Assembly (NCBI RefSeq): GCF_029168945.1
Contig: NC_083603.1
Location: 15,934,001 to 15,998,000 of the forward strand
Length of the DNA: 64,000 nt
Source: Cannabis sativa
Lineage: Eukaryota; Streptophyta; Magnoliopsida; Rosales; Cannabaceae
Direction of reading: 5' to 3'
This document shows positions 35,070-46,306 of this stretch, piece by piece. The first letter of the stretch is position 1. Each line of letters starts with the position of its first letter. The notes beneath the pieces are model-generated. The model was not told the origin of the DNA. It saw only the letters and a program-made list of their open reading frames with translations, and did not search any database. A program made the translations under genes and the position numbers.

Positions 35070-36670
35070 GAGAGAAAAGCATATAACAGATAATATAATA
35101 TCGACCCGTATCTAGGCGTCATATACCCATTTACAAGGCTTAACAAATGAATAAGAACATTCTTTACTAATGTACAGCCACTGTACCACATACACTACGT
35201 ACCACTACTGTACGAGTGTTGGTAGGGTTTGTTTCGTACCCCGAGTACCGCTAAGGGTTGTACCACACACACCCCGTACCATTCCGTACTAGTACTGGTA
35301 ACACCGTAACGTACTCTTTAAACATTGTACACTATACCAATGCACTCTGTGCCGCTACCGTATTAGTGTTGGTAGTGTACGAATTACAACAAGCATGCAT
35401 ATATATATCACACATACATACATTCGCATATATACAATATGTTCTATGTTATTCTTACCTCATTTTCGAATTCAAGTGAGTTGGCCGACCTGAACGAAAA
35501 ACTTCATGCTGGATGGATGCCCTAGTCACATTACATAAACGGGTAAACGACGCGCCAAAACCCTAATCTAGGAAACCCAAACCCCTAACTAAGGGTTTTT
35601 CTATTGACAACCAAAATAAAAATACCCTAAGTATGAAGGAATTAACCAACCAAGGCTCTAAAAATAACACGAATTGACAAAATAGCTTGTTCGGGAACCT
35701 GTCCCAAAACCGGTGAACTGGTTTTTCACTACCTGTCAAATTGGTTTACCGGTTTGCATTAGGTAACCCAAAACAAACCAATTTTTGATCAAAATGTGCC
35801 CAAACTTCAGCAAACTTTCTAGAACACCAATAATAACCTCAAACAATAAATTGCAAGCAATAGAAACAAGAAAAGCATACTCAATCCAAAAATGTCATTG
35901 TTGAGCCAAATTTGAGTTAAGAATTAAACACCAAAACAAGTAGATTTAGACCTAAAAAAACCTTATTAAACGACACAAACTAATCACATATCCATTCTAA
36001 CTTACACAGCAACAAAATCACCAATTTAATAAGCTTGAACCAACAATTTGTACTAAAAAACTTAACAAGAAGAAATTAGGGCCACGCCTCACTTTCTCCT
36101 CACAAGAGCTACTGAATTCCCAGCAAGAATCAAACACAACAATTTGACTTTGAACCCTAACCCTTGGTTCCTTCTTTGTTTGAAAAGAGAAAGAGGAACG
36201 AGAGGTTCTAAATGTTTCTTGTCTTTTCTCCAATTTGACTTTTCTTCCAATTGGTAAACTCCTAAATTAATTAATCTAGGCTGAAAATAATAAAGGCTAG
36301 GTGTCACTCATATATTCAGCCACATACCCCGTAGCCGAATTCCAAAATACCCTTGTTCTTTAAACATAAACAATAATAAGCCTAAGGGTAAAATAGTCTA
36401 AACCATAACCCCGCTAAATTCATCTCAAATATTTAACCATAACCATCCGTCGTATTTTTCGTCGTCGCCCAGCAAAAATCATAAAAATTGCATAATTCAC
36501 CTATAACACAAATAATACCTCTAGTGTCTCCAAAATTGAGAAATCATAACTCTAGTACCCATTTCTAAAAATGGGACCCACAACATAATAAACTCAAACA
36601 TAATTATAAAGATATCAATAATTAACTCTAATTGCCTTTACTAATTCATATTCCAAAATGTGGTCATTAT
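35070..36670 (+). repeat. Gypsy-type LTR fragment, 5'-truncated
   Basis: This stretch runs parallel to the complete Gypsy solo LTR at 55781-57825. Shared words in the same order include CGAGTGTTGGTAGGGTTT, GGCCGACCTGAACG, GGATGGATGCCCTA and the closing CTTTACTAAT then GGTCATTATA. The first 350 bp or so of the LTR are missing, and the terminal ACA has mutated. No internal Gypsy sequence or target duplication is seen. The numerous differences make it older than the other copy. Confidence 0.8.
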
Positions 36671-36679
36671 AAATAGTAG

Positions 36680-37136
36680 CAAAGTAGAGGAGATATTTTC
36701 AATTCCAAAGTGTTCTATCATCTTATTCTATATAAGATGGTCCCACTGCCTCTGTTGTCTTGACACAACCAATGAGAATAATACAATTAATGTTCCTAGA
36801 CAAAAAGTCACGGTACCTCGTCGTAGTGGGAGGGTGTCAAGGAACCCACCCTGTTATGACTTAAAAATTTATTGTAAATTTAAACAAGTAATGGATAGTT
36901 AGAATAAGAAACTAAGAAGCAATGCCAAGAGAACTATGGTTAAAATTATTCATATAGAGTAACCAAAAGTTTTTAATTACAAGAATAAGAAGGGAAATTT
37001 CGATAATAAGTTTATTCAATGGACTTAACAAAACTTCATGATCCTAGTATCATAGGTTAAAGATCATCTAAACCTGTGGCATGTCATATAGCTGGTAATT
37101 TACTTACTTAAGTGGAAGCAACTTACTTTAGTAAGA
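36680..37136 (+). pseudogene. Copia polyprotein remnant, upstream part
   Basis: One frame (36660-36902) contains VPRRSGRVSRNPPCYD, matching the linker just before RT in Copia polyproteins (P-R-R-S-G-R-x-S-R-x-P). Stops follow soon. The remnant is interrupted at 37137 by a solo LTR and resumes at 39016. Confidence 0.7.
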
Positions 37137-39015
37137 TGTTGGAAATTATTTTACCAGGATCTTAGATCTACTCACAAGTATGTTTATTAACATCCTAAAT
37201 ATGAACTTTCTAAAACGATGAAATAAACACATAAAGTTTAGGAAACCTTACATTGGGTGCAGCGAAATAATATGACTCCTTCCGTTCAGATATCTAGCCC
37301 TTGATTCCTTTCTGTAGCAGAGCATTATCAATATCTGAACCTGGATCTCTTTCTCTGAATCTTTGATGCTGAAACTCCTTTGCTGATGATCTTTCTTCAC
37401 GATCTTCCTCACTATGATTGAGGTATCACTTGATGTGTGTGGGCACTACTCATACACTAAGGTAGTTCGAAATTCAAAGGAAGAAGAAAGAAGAAGTGGT
37501 AGCTAAAGATAGGGAGAGAGAAGGCTCAGTTTTTCTGAATCAGAAGAAGTCTGAAGAAAAGTGTAATTTTCCTGAAGCCTTCACTATCTATTTATAGCAT
37601 TCCACTAGGGTTAGATTTGAATTATATGGCATTAAAATAATGAAAAAATCAACTTAAAAACCTACAATAGGTGGCCGGCCATAGCTTTAATGGATTGGGC
37701 CTTGCTTTTTGCAATTTTGCAATTTTAACACCTTTTGTATCTGATTTTCTCAAAAATGCCAATTTCCTAATTCAACCATTTAAATGCCAATTCTAACTAT
37801 TTAACAATTATAAATAATTATTAAATAATATTGTCATTTATCATATTTATTAATAGAACCATACAAAGTATCATAATTAACAAATATGCCCCTATAAACT
37901 CTTTCTTTACAATTTCGCCCTTACTTAGTGAAAAATTAACAAATAGACATAGTCTAATTTGAGAATTATAATTGATTAATCAAAACCAATTACATGAGTC
38001 TTACAAGCAATATTATCTCAACTAGTGGGGGGACCATGGGTCTATATAACCGAGCTTCCAATAAGTAGATCAAGAATTTAGCACTAAAATTCACTAACTT
38101 ATTAATTCTTCGTTGAATCCACGCATAGAACTTAGAATTGTACTCTCAGTATATAGAATGCTCTATATGTTCCACCATATAGACACATCAATAGTTATCC
38201 ATTGTTATAATCCTAATGTGATCAATGATCCTCTATATGAATGATCTACACAGTAAAGGGATTAAATTACCGTAACATATTTTATCCTTAAAACACTTGA
38301 CCCCGTATAAATGATATTTCAGCTTATCTGAAATGAGATCTCCACCATTTATTTTCGTTTGGTCATGCTCGAAGGAGATCATCCTTTGCTTACTATTCGC
38401 CAGATAGAAGCTATAGATTCCATGTTTATGTTAGCGCTCCCACTCAATTGCACTACCGTGTTCCCAAAATGTACGTATCACCCTGACCTAAAAGTAGGCT
38501 TAACTAACAAATCAAAGAACACGAATAGCCTTTCAAGATTGAGCCTAATCATAACAGGATTATGAACATTTGATCTAGGATCAACTAGGCGATATTGACT
38601 TGAATAGATTTTACGGTAAGTTTAAATCTAAGTCAAAGTTCAATATCGGTCCCTTCCGATGCATACTCCATGCATCTAACCTGAGCTTTACTTTAACCAA
38701 TGTTCTGGAAAGAACATAGTATTTCTCCAAATACAAGTAAACTCTTGTTGTAGATTATCATATCAGTAAAACCCTGTGTCTGATAAATCTAGGAAACTTT
38801 ATTCACATAGTCATGTTTACTTTCCAATGTGTTGACGGCACAATAAACAGGATCAAGTATGTGAAAAGGGTTTCAGATGAATTTATACATTATGTACATA
38901 TAATCATGAAATAAATCATGTGAACCATGCAACATTAGATGTTATTTCTGATCTATATTAATAAGTAAATCTGATTATATTGAAATGAGTTTTATTTAGG
39001 GCATAAAACCCAACA
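37137..39015 (-). mobile_element. Family A solo LTR with perfect target duplication
   Basis: It is 1,879 bp, opening TGTTGGAAATT and closing AAAACCCAACA. TAAGA occurs directly on both sides (37132-37136 and 39016-39020). The TATA-like ATAAATAG read on the minus strand (37588-37597) sets the sense strand. No internal sequence is present. It lies inside an older Copia remnant and is close in sequence to both LTRs of the 41529-51320 element. Confidence 0.95.
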
Positions 39016-39841
39016 TAAGATGCTAGAGCACTTTTCTAATGGCTAACTCTAAAAGAAGCCTTTTTTTCTCGTAGACATAGATTTTATTTATCTAAGGAAC
39101 AGTTTCATCTATTCTAAGAAAAGATAAAACTCATGAAAGGAATTTCTTAAGAATCAACAGACAGAGGTCTCATGTATGTTTTGGTATGTATTAGACCAAA
39201 CACTTATTGTTGAGTGGGAGTTATGAGTATGTATCATTTTAATCAAAAAAAAAAAAACAATAGAAGACAATCAAATAAATCGTAGGATCAAAAGAGAAAC
39301 TATATGTTAGTTGATAAAGGTGGTATTGTAATACTCTTAGACTACACCAAATCAGGTTTTTAGACTTGCGTGAATGCTAGAAAGTCTACTTATGAGAAGT
39401 TGGTTACTATGGGGGTGGAGCAATGATTTTGGAGAAGTGTAAAAACCTGTTTGAAGTCTCTAACTCTACTAGTGAGACTAAATGTTAAAGTGGCCAGGAA
39501 GCCTACTAGATAATTATTCAGCCTATGGAAAGTTCAATACAGTTTTTGGCGTTATTCCAGTAATAAATTAACTACTATAGTGTTATTTCTTGACTAACAT
39601 AGATATAGTTGCCAAAAAGTAAATAATAGTACCCTAAGAGGAGTAAACAAATAGAAAAGAATTACACAATATTAAGGATTTTGTGACTAAAGAGATGTAA
39701 TGATAGAGAAAGTTTGTATTAAATACAACCTGTCAGATCCTATTACAAAGATAATACAACATACTACACTTGATTTGAACATCAAGGTGTTGAAATGAAT
39801 TAAAATTCACTTTTAATTTTATATTAGTGCAAGTGGGAGTT
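39016..39841 (+). pseudogene. Copia RNase H remnant, downstream part
   Basis: The DNA is heavily mutated. A recognisable trace near 39720-39770 is LSDPITK followed by a short helix, the usual end of Copia pol (ADPLTK). A purine tract, AGTGGGAG, at about 39832-39839 precedes the LTR at 39842. Together with 36680-37136 it belongs to one dead Copia element. Confidence 0.6.
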
Positions 39842-41130
39842 TGTTGGGATTTTATACCATAAATAAAATCCATTTTAATATAATTAGATTTACTAATTAA
39901 TAAAAGACCAGAAATCATTTTATGTTGCATGAATGACATGATTTCTTTTATAATTATATGCTTACTGTATAAATTCTATTAAATCTAGAACATATAATTA
40001 TTCATGATTAGTGTTGTGAACACAGTAGAATATAATAATGAGTATATGTTTCGACATTTTTAAGTCCCATGATTTCTCAATACACTGGATTTACTCTGAT
40101 ATGATAATCAACGATAAAGTTTACTTACACCTTGGATAAATATTATGTTCTTCCATGGCATTGGCAAAGTATGCTAGGATTATGTATGGAGTAACATCGG
40201 ACTGGACTGATACTGACAATCGGATAAGATATCATAAACTTTTTGTTGTATCTATCTAAGTCAATATCACTTAGTTGATCTTAGGTTAATAGATCTTAAT
40301 CTTGAGATGGTTATGTTTTGGCTTAAATGTATTATTTATGTTCTTTGAGTTGTTCGTTAAAGTTGACCAACTGGTTTGGCCCAATACTTACATCTTAGGA
40401 ACATGGTAGTATAATTAAGTGGGAGCGCTAATCATAGATATAATATCTATAGCTTCTATAACTTCTAGAAGTGAAACGATGATTTCCTTTGAGCTTGGCT
40501 TAAGGCAATAAATGATTGAGGCCTCATTTCAGCAATTATATTAGTTTACTAAAATATCATTTACAACTAGCTAAGTGTGTTAAAGACAAAATACATTGAA
40601 GAGTAAACGGTAAATTTATCCTTACTCGATGTAGATCATCTATAGAGGATCGTTGACTATTTCGATTATAAGAATTGATAATTAATAGCGTATCTATATC
40701 TTGGAACATATATAGTGTTCTATATAATTAAGAGTGCAATTCTAAATCTATAGTGGAGTCAGGATGAATTAATAAGCTAGAGAATTTACTTCGTAAATTC
40801 TAGAACTGCTTATTGGAAGCTTAATAAGCCCAGGGTCCCCACACTAGTTGAGATAATACTACTTGTAGACTCAGTTATTTAGTTTTAATTAAACAATTAT
40901 AATTCTAAATTAAACTATATTTTATTTATGAATTTTTACTAAGCAATGACTTAATTGTGAAGAAAAGAGGTTTTGAGATTTATTTATTAATTATGAGACT
41001 TTGTAATGTCTAATTAATAAATAAGATAAATAACAATTTTATTTGATAATTAATTTTAATTTTTAAATAAATGGATTTGGCATTTAAAAAGTTTTAAAGT
41101 TAAAATATGGCATTTATAAAAGGAAAAGAT
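39842..41130 (+). repeat. 3' LTR of the Copia remnant (family A-related, truncated)
   Basis: It begins TGTTGGGATTTTATACC just after the purine tract and follows the family A order (CATTTTAATATAATTAG, later GGGAGCGCTAA, ACTAGTTGAGATAATAC). It breaks off around 41130 before the TATA/R/U5 part, where a MITE-like sequence starts. It is the most diverged of the family A relatives except 2935-4789. This ties the LTR family to a Copia pol gene. Confidence 0.75.
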
Positions 41131-41139
41131 GAATTACGA

Positions 41140-41440
41140 ACTATTGAGCAAATTTAAGGACTTTTGTCTAATTTCATTCAATTTTACTGTTTCATTGATT
41201 GTTTATGTACTAAACGATGCTCCCCAGACTTTGATATCTACCAAATCATGCCCCTCAAACTTTGATATGTACTAAATCACGCCCCTTGAACTTTCATCCA
41301 TGTTAGAATTTTTTTACTAAAATTAGACAAAAGTCCTTAAATTTAACAATCTCAATAGTTCGGGGGGAATTTTTAACGGCCAAAAAAGTTCAGGAGGCAC
41401 GATTTAGTACATGTCAAAGTTCAGGAGGAAAATAATGAGG
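41140..41440. mobile_element. MITE-like inverted-repeat element
   Basis: Inverted ends TTAAGGACTTTTGTCTAATTT (about 41155) and the complementary AAATTAGACAAAAGTCCTTAA (about 41321) enclose tandem words such as ACTTTGATATGTACTAAATC and CGCCCCTTGAACTTT. Further inverted copies (AAAGTTCAGGAGG) follow to about 41430. There is no ORF. Exact ends are unclear. Confidence 0.55.
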
Positions 41441-41528
41441 TATATAATTGTTATTATTACTTTTCTTGTTGAGTCCTTTTGATTCATGGGTGCTATGTGG
41501 TGCAGGTAATAAGTAGAGATGTTTAGAC
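41441..41528 (+). repeat. Gypsy-like LTR piece left of the palindromic element
   Basis: It contains GGGTGCTATGTGGTGCAGG and runs to TTTAGAC. Its continuation lies at 51321 on the other side of the insertion. Its last five bases (TAGAC, 41524-41528) are the left target duplication. Confidence 0.6.
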
Positions 41529-43404
41529 TGTTGGGTTTTATGCCCTAAATAAAACTCATTTCAATATAATCAGATTTATTTATTAATATAGATCAGAAAT
41601 AATATTTAATGTTGCATGGTTCACATGATTTATTTCATGATTATATGTACATAATGTATGAATTCATCTGAAGCCCTTTTCACTTGTGTTGTCAACATAT
41701 TGGAAAGTAAACATGACTATGTGAATAAAGTTTCCTAGATTTATCAGACACAGGGTTTTACTGATATGATAATCTACAACAGAGTTTACTTGCATTTGGA
41801 GAAATGCTATGTTGTTTCCAGAGCATTGGTTAAAGTAAAGCTCAGGTTGGATGCATGGAGTATGCATCTGAAGGGACCGATATTGAACTTTGACTTAGAT
41901 TTATTAAACTTACCGTAATATCTATTCAAGTCAATATCGCCTAGTTGATCCTAGATCAAATGATCTTAATCCTGTTATGATTAGGCTCGATCTCGAGAGG
42001 CTATTCGTGTTCTTTGATTTGTTAGTTAAGCCTACTTTTGGGTCAGGGTGATACGTACATTTTGGGAACACGGTAGTGCAATTGAGTGGGAGCGCTAACA
42101 TAAACATGGAATCTATAGCTTCTATCTGGCGAATAGTAAGTAAAGGATGATCTCCTTCGAGCTTGACCAAACGAAAATAAATGGTGGAGTACTCATTTCA
42201 CATAAGCTGAAATATCATTTATACGGGGTTAAGTGTTTTAAGGATAAAATACATTGTAGGGTGTAACGGTAATCTAATCCCTTTATAGTGTAGATCATTC
42301 ATATAGAGGATCGTTGATCAAATTAGGATTATAACAATGGATAACTAATGATGTGTCTATATGGTGGAACATATAGAGCATTTTATATACTGAGAGTGCA
42401 ATTCTAAGTTCTATGCGTGGATTCAACGAAGAATTAATAAGTTAGTGAATTTAAGTAATAAATTCTTGATCTACTTATTGGAAGCTCGGTTATAAAGACC
42501 CATGGTCCCCCCACTAGTGGAGATAATATTGCTTGTAAGACTCATATAATTGGTTTTGATTAATCAATTATAATTCTCAATTTAGACTATGTGTATTTGT
42601 GAATTTTTCACTAAGTAAGGGCGAAATTGTAAAGAAAGAGTTTTAGGGGCATATTTGTTAATTATGATACTTTGTATGGTTCAATTAATAAATATGATGA
42701 ATGACAATATTACTTAATAATTATTTATAGTTATTAAATAGTTAAAATTGGCATTTAAATGGTTGAATTAGAAAATTGACGTTTTTGAGAAAATTAGATG
42801 CAAAAGTAATAAAACTGCAAAATTGCAAAAAGTGAGGCCCAAATCCACATGGTATAGGGCCGGCCACTTTTATAGGAATTATCCTCTGATATTTTCATTA
42901 TTTTAATGCCAAATAATTCAAACCTAACCCTAGTGGAATGCTATAAATAGATAGTGAAGGCTTCAAGAAATTTACACTTAACTTTCACACTTTCCTTCAG
43001 AGAAAAAACTGAGCCGTCTCTCTCTATACCTAGCCGCCACCTTCCTCTCTTTCTTCTTCCTTGAAATTTCGAACCACTTAGTGATTAGAGTAGTGCCCAT
43101 ACACAGCAAGTGATACCTCAATCATAGTAAGGAAGATCGTGAAGAAAGACATTCAACAAGAAGGAGTTTTAGCACTAAAGAAGGAGAGAAATAGATCCAG
43201 GTTCAGATCTTGATAATACTCTGCGACAGAAAGGATACAAGGGCTAGATATCTGAACGGAAGGAGTCATTATATTCTGCTGCACCCAATGTAAGGTTTAC
43301 TAAACTTTATGTGTTTATTTTATCGTTTTAGAAAGTTCATATTTAGGGTGTTAATCAACATACTTGTGAGTAGATCTAAGATTCTGGTAAAATAATTTCC
43401 AACA
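41529..43404 (+). repeat. Left LTR of the palindromic element, complete
   Basis: It is 1,876 bp, from TGTTGGGTTTTATGCCC to TTTCCAACA. The TATA box CTATAAATAG at 42941-42950 predicts a transcript start near 42975, running into the palindrome. It is the reverse complement of 37137-39015 with few differences. The open stretch on its minus strand (41931-42170) recurs in other copies because the LTRs are similar. Confidence 0.93.
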
Positions 43405-46211
43405 ATTGGCCTCAAAGCCATGGTAATTGATTTGCTTGCAAGAAATTTGAACTTAAAACGATTGTTTGATGTTTTGGATTGTATCATATTGTATTGAGTG
43501 TTATATGATGATTGATTGATGTTTGTGAATTTTCGTAAAACATAATTGAATATTTGTTTCTGGAATTATTTTTATTGGATAGTATGGAAAAAATTAAGCA
43601 AGTTACTTTTTTACAGAACTCAATTTCGATTTAATTTGAATTAGTTATGATTTTTTGAAGTTTCGAAAAATATCGGGATTGAGCAACAGGGACACGCGCG
43701 CGGAAATCATGCAATTCCTTCCCTGCGCCGCGTCTCCTCGCCCAAGCAACCCACCAGCGCGCGCGGACGTGTATGCACACCATACCGTCCGTACAGCTCG
43801 CATTTTTTTCGTTTTTCTTCGATTTTTCATGCTATTTCATGGATTTAACTTCCGATTTCTTGTGTAGTTCTGTATTTATACATTTATTATTCCTAATTCA
43901 ATTCTAATTATCATAATTAAATTAATTAATATTTTTTAAATTTAATTCATGATATTAGTGTAATTTGAATTTGAAAATAGTAAATGTCTACTTTTTTTTT
44001 TGCTTAATTATCTATCTTATTTTTAAATTTGATTATATCTTATCTTATTTTTAAATTTAAGTTCAGATATTAAACTTTTTTTTAATTAAATATTTTTTAA
44101 AAATAATTTGACCTTATTTAAATTTAAAATAAGATAACTATAATCATGTAATTTTAAATAGAAGTAAGATATTTTGCTAACTTTAAAATTTTGTTATTTT
44201 ATTTATTTAAATTAAATCATAAAATCTGAAAAAGATATAAATTTATCTTTTTTATTTTTATTGAATATTTAATTTATAAAATAACATTAAATTTTTAAAA
44301 GGTAGTTAGCAAATTTTGAAATGATATTTAGGTTAGTTGAAACCTAATTTTTCAAAATTGTAGGTTTAATTTTAAATATTATTTTATTAATTTCGAAAAT
44401 ATTTAAATTTTATTTTATTTTATTATTAATTTTTCGAAATTAATTTTTTTTAATTTTATTTAATTAATTTTTTGAAATTATTTATTTAAAATTAAATAAA
44501 TCCTACATCCAACTATCCAGCTAACCTTGTTGCAGGAGTATGTGTTTTAGCTTGTTTGTAAGTATTTAAAACCTATTATTTCTTGATTGCAAATAGCCAT
44601 GGTTAACTTGTTGACAAATCCAATGATCTGATTTTAACTCATGGCTCCCTTGGTCAAGTAAATAATTTGTAACATGTAATTTTCACAATCTTCTTTCATC
44701 TGTGTATGACCTAGCAACATGATAGGATCCATCCAAATTGTGTGTCTGTGTGAGCCTATGTGTTTAATTTCATTATAGATGCATATAGGTTGTTGTTGCT
44801 AAATAAAATATCATAGTTCTTGATAGATTTTATTTAGGCCCATTTAGTTTTTGGGCCTATTCAATTAATAACAGTTGTTCATTTTAAGGTTAAATTCCTC
44901 TCTTTTGGGCCTTGTGTGAGAGTTGGGAGCCATAGTAGTGAGTACGACATACTGAAACCAGCACCCCCTCACATGAACTACCCCAATTGTGAAGGCCCAT
45001 TTGCCTGATTTGAATAACTGTACTAGGTTAATTAAATTAGTTTAACCGAATAAAATTGATTAGCAACATTATTAATTTCATTTATTTTGAAATTAATTTA
45101 AGAAAACCATAGTTTAAAGAATTTTATTCTAAGCTAAACTATATGTATTTTCTTGTATTTAATTAAATATAGAATTATAACCATCTAGATTCTTTCTGAA
45201 GCTTAATTTAAATTTTTCATCAAATATTCCTATTTAAGTTGAAAATTAGTTATCTCTAACTAATCAGCTTAAATCTGAATATCTTTTGGATTTAAAATTT
45301 CAAAATTAAGTTGAGGAATTTTAGGAATTGGTTATTAAGATTCTTTAGATATTTTTTAAGTTGATATTTTTTTAAATATTAACTTAAAATGGAATATTTT
45401 CAAATTAAGTGGTTACAACTTAATTTTTTTTTTTTTATATTTAGTTAAATTTAAATTTGAAAATATTTAAGTTCTATTTTTTTTAATACAACTTAAATTA
45501 GATATTTTTTCAAATTTTGTGGAAAAGATACTTAGTCAAATAAGATATTTTCTAGATAGTTATTTCTAGACTACTTATTATTTCTAATATTAAATAGAAA
45601 AATGTATACATTGTGAAATTAATTATTTAAACAATTAATTTTGGTACAATTTATTTTAAGTATATTTTTTCCTAGTATTAAACTAGAGATTAATAACTAA
45701 GCCTTCTCTACACTTAATTATTTATTTCTTGAATTTAATACATTTAATTAAATTAAAAATTAAATATCTAAGTTGATTTTCATCATGATACTTAAATATT
45801 TCTTTTTCATGACACTTAATTAAATAGAAAATTATTTTTAGTTGAAATTTATTTTTTCAACTTAAATTTAAATAATTTTCAACATATATATTTTTTTTAT
45901 TTTATTAATAAATTTTCGAAATTGCACTTCATAATGCAAGATGATTTTGAATTTATCTTGAAAAATAGATTAAGTTGTAAATTAATTATTTATTTTAATT
46001 AATTCTTGGACCAACTTAAATCAATGATTTTTTTCATTTATTGATTAATTTAAAATAAATGAAGTAAAATATATTTAATTAGAAAATGAATTAATTAGTC
46101 AATGAAAGTCTAGATAGATATTATTTGTTTTGCTTGAAGTATTTTTCTAGTGTATTTAATTAAATAGAAAATTAATATTTAAGTTGATTTTCATCATGAT
46201 ACTTAAATATT
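43405..46211 (+). repeat. Left arm of the giant inverted repeat (internal region)
   Basis: The arm is 2.8 kb of non-coding, very AT-rich DNA with one GC-rich patch (43683-43800, several CGCGCG words). The segment 44500-45000 is less AT-rich and contains GGGCCTATTCAATTAATAAC and CACCCCCTCACATGAACTA. Both are mirrored at about 47640 and 47530. The word AAGTTGATTTTCATCATGA occurs twice, at about 45773 and 46182. No ORF of note is present, so the element was non-autonomous (LARD-like). Confidence 0.9.
43407..43419 (+). promoter_or_regulatory. Variant primer-binding site
   Basis: TGGCCTCAAAGCC lies two bases after the LTR, followed by ATGG. It equals the usual Copia TGGTATCAGAGCC except at positions 4-5 and 9. 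The mirrored copy, read in reverse complement from about 49080, is TGGCCTCAGAGCC, so CC at positions 4-5 is a family trait and not random decay. Confidence 0.65.
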
Positions 46212-46306
46212 CTAATTTAATGTTGGCCCAAAATTAATTAATAAAATTAATTTACAACAAAAAATATAATTTTCCTATTTAATTAAATATATAAGAAAAA
46301 TTTCAA

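Noticed and set aside
43655..43867. Frame over the GC-rich patch (and its mirror at 48579-48833) as a gene
   Set aside because: It reads through a diverged, repetitive leader. The two arms encode different residues in the patch and no domain is seen.
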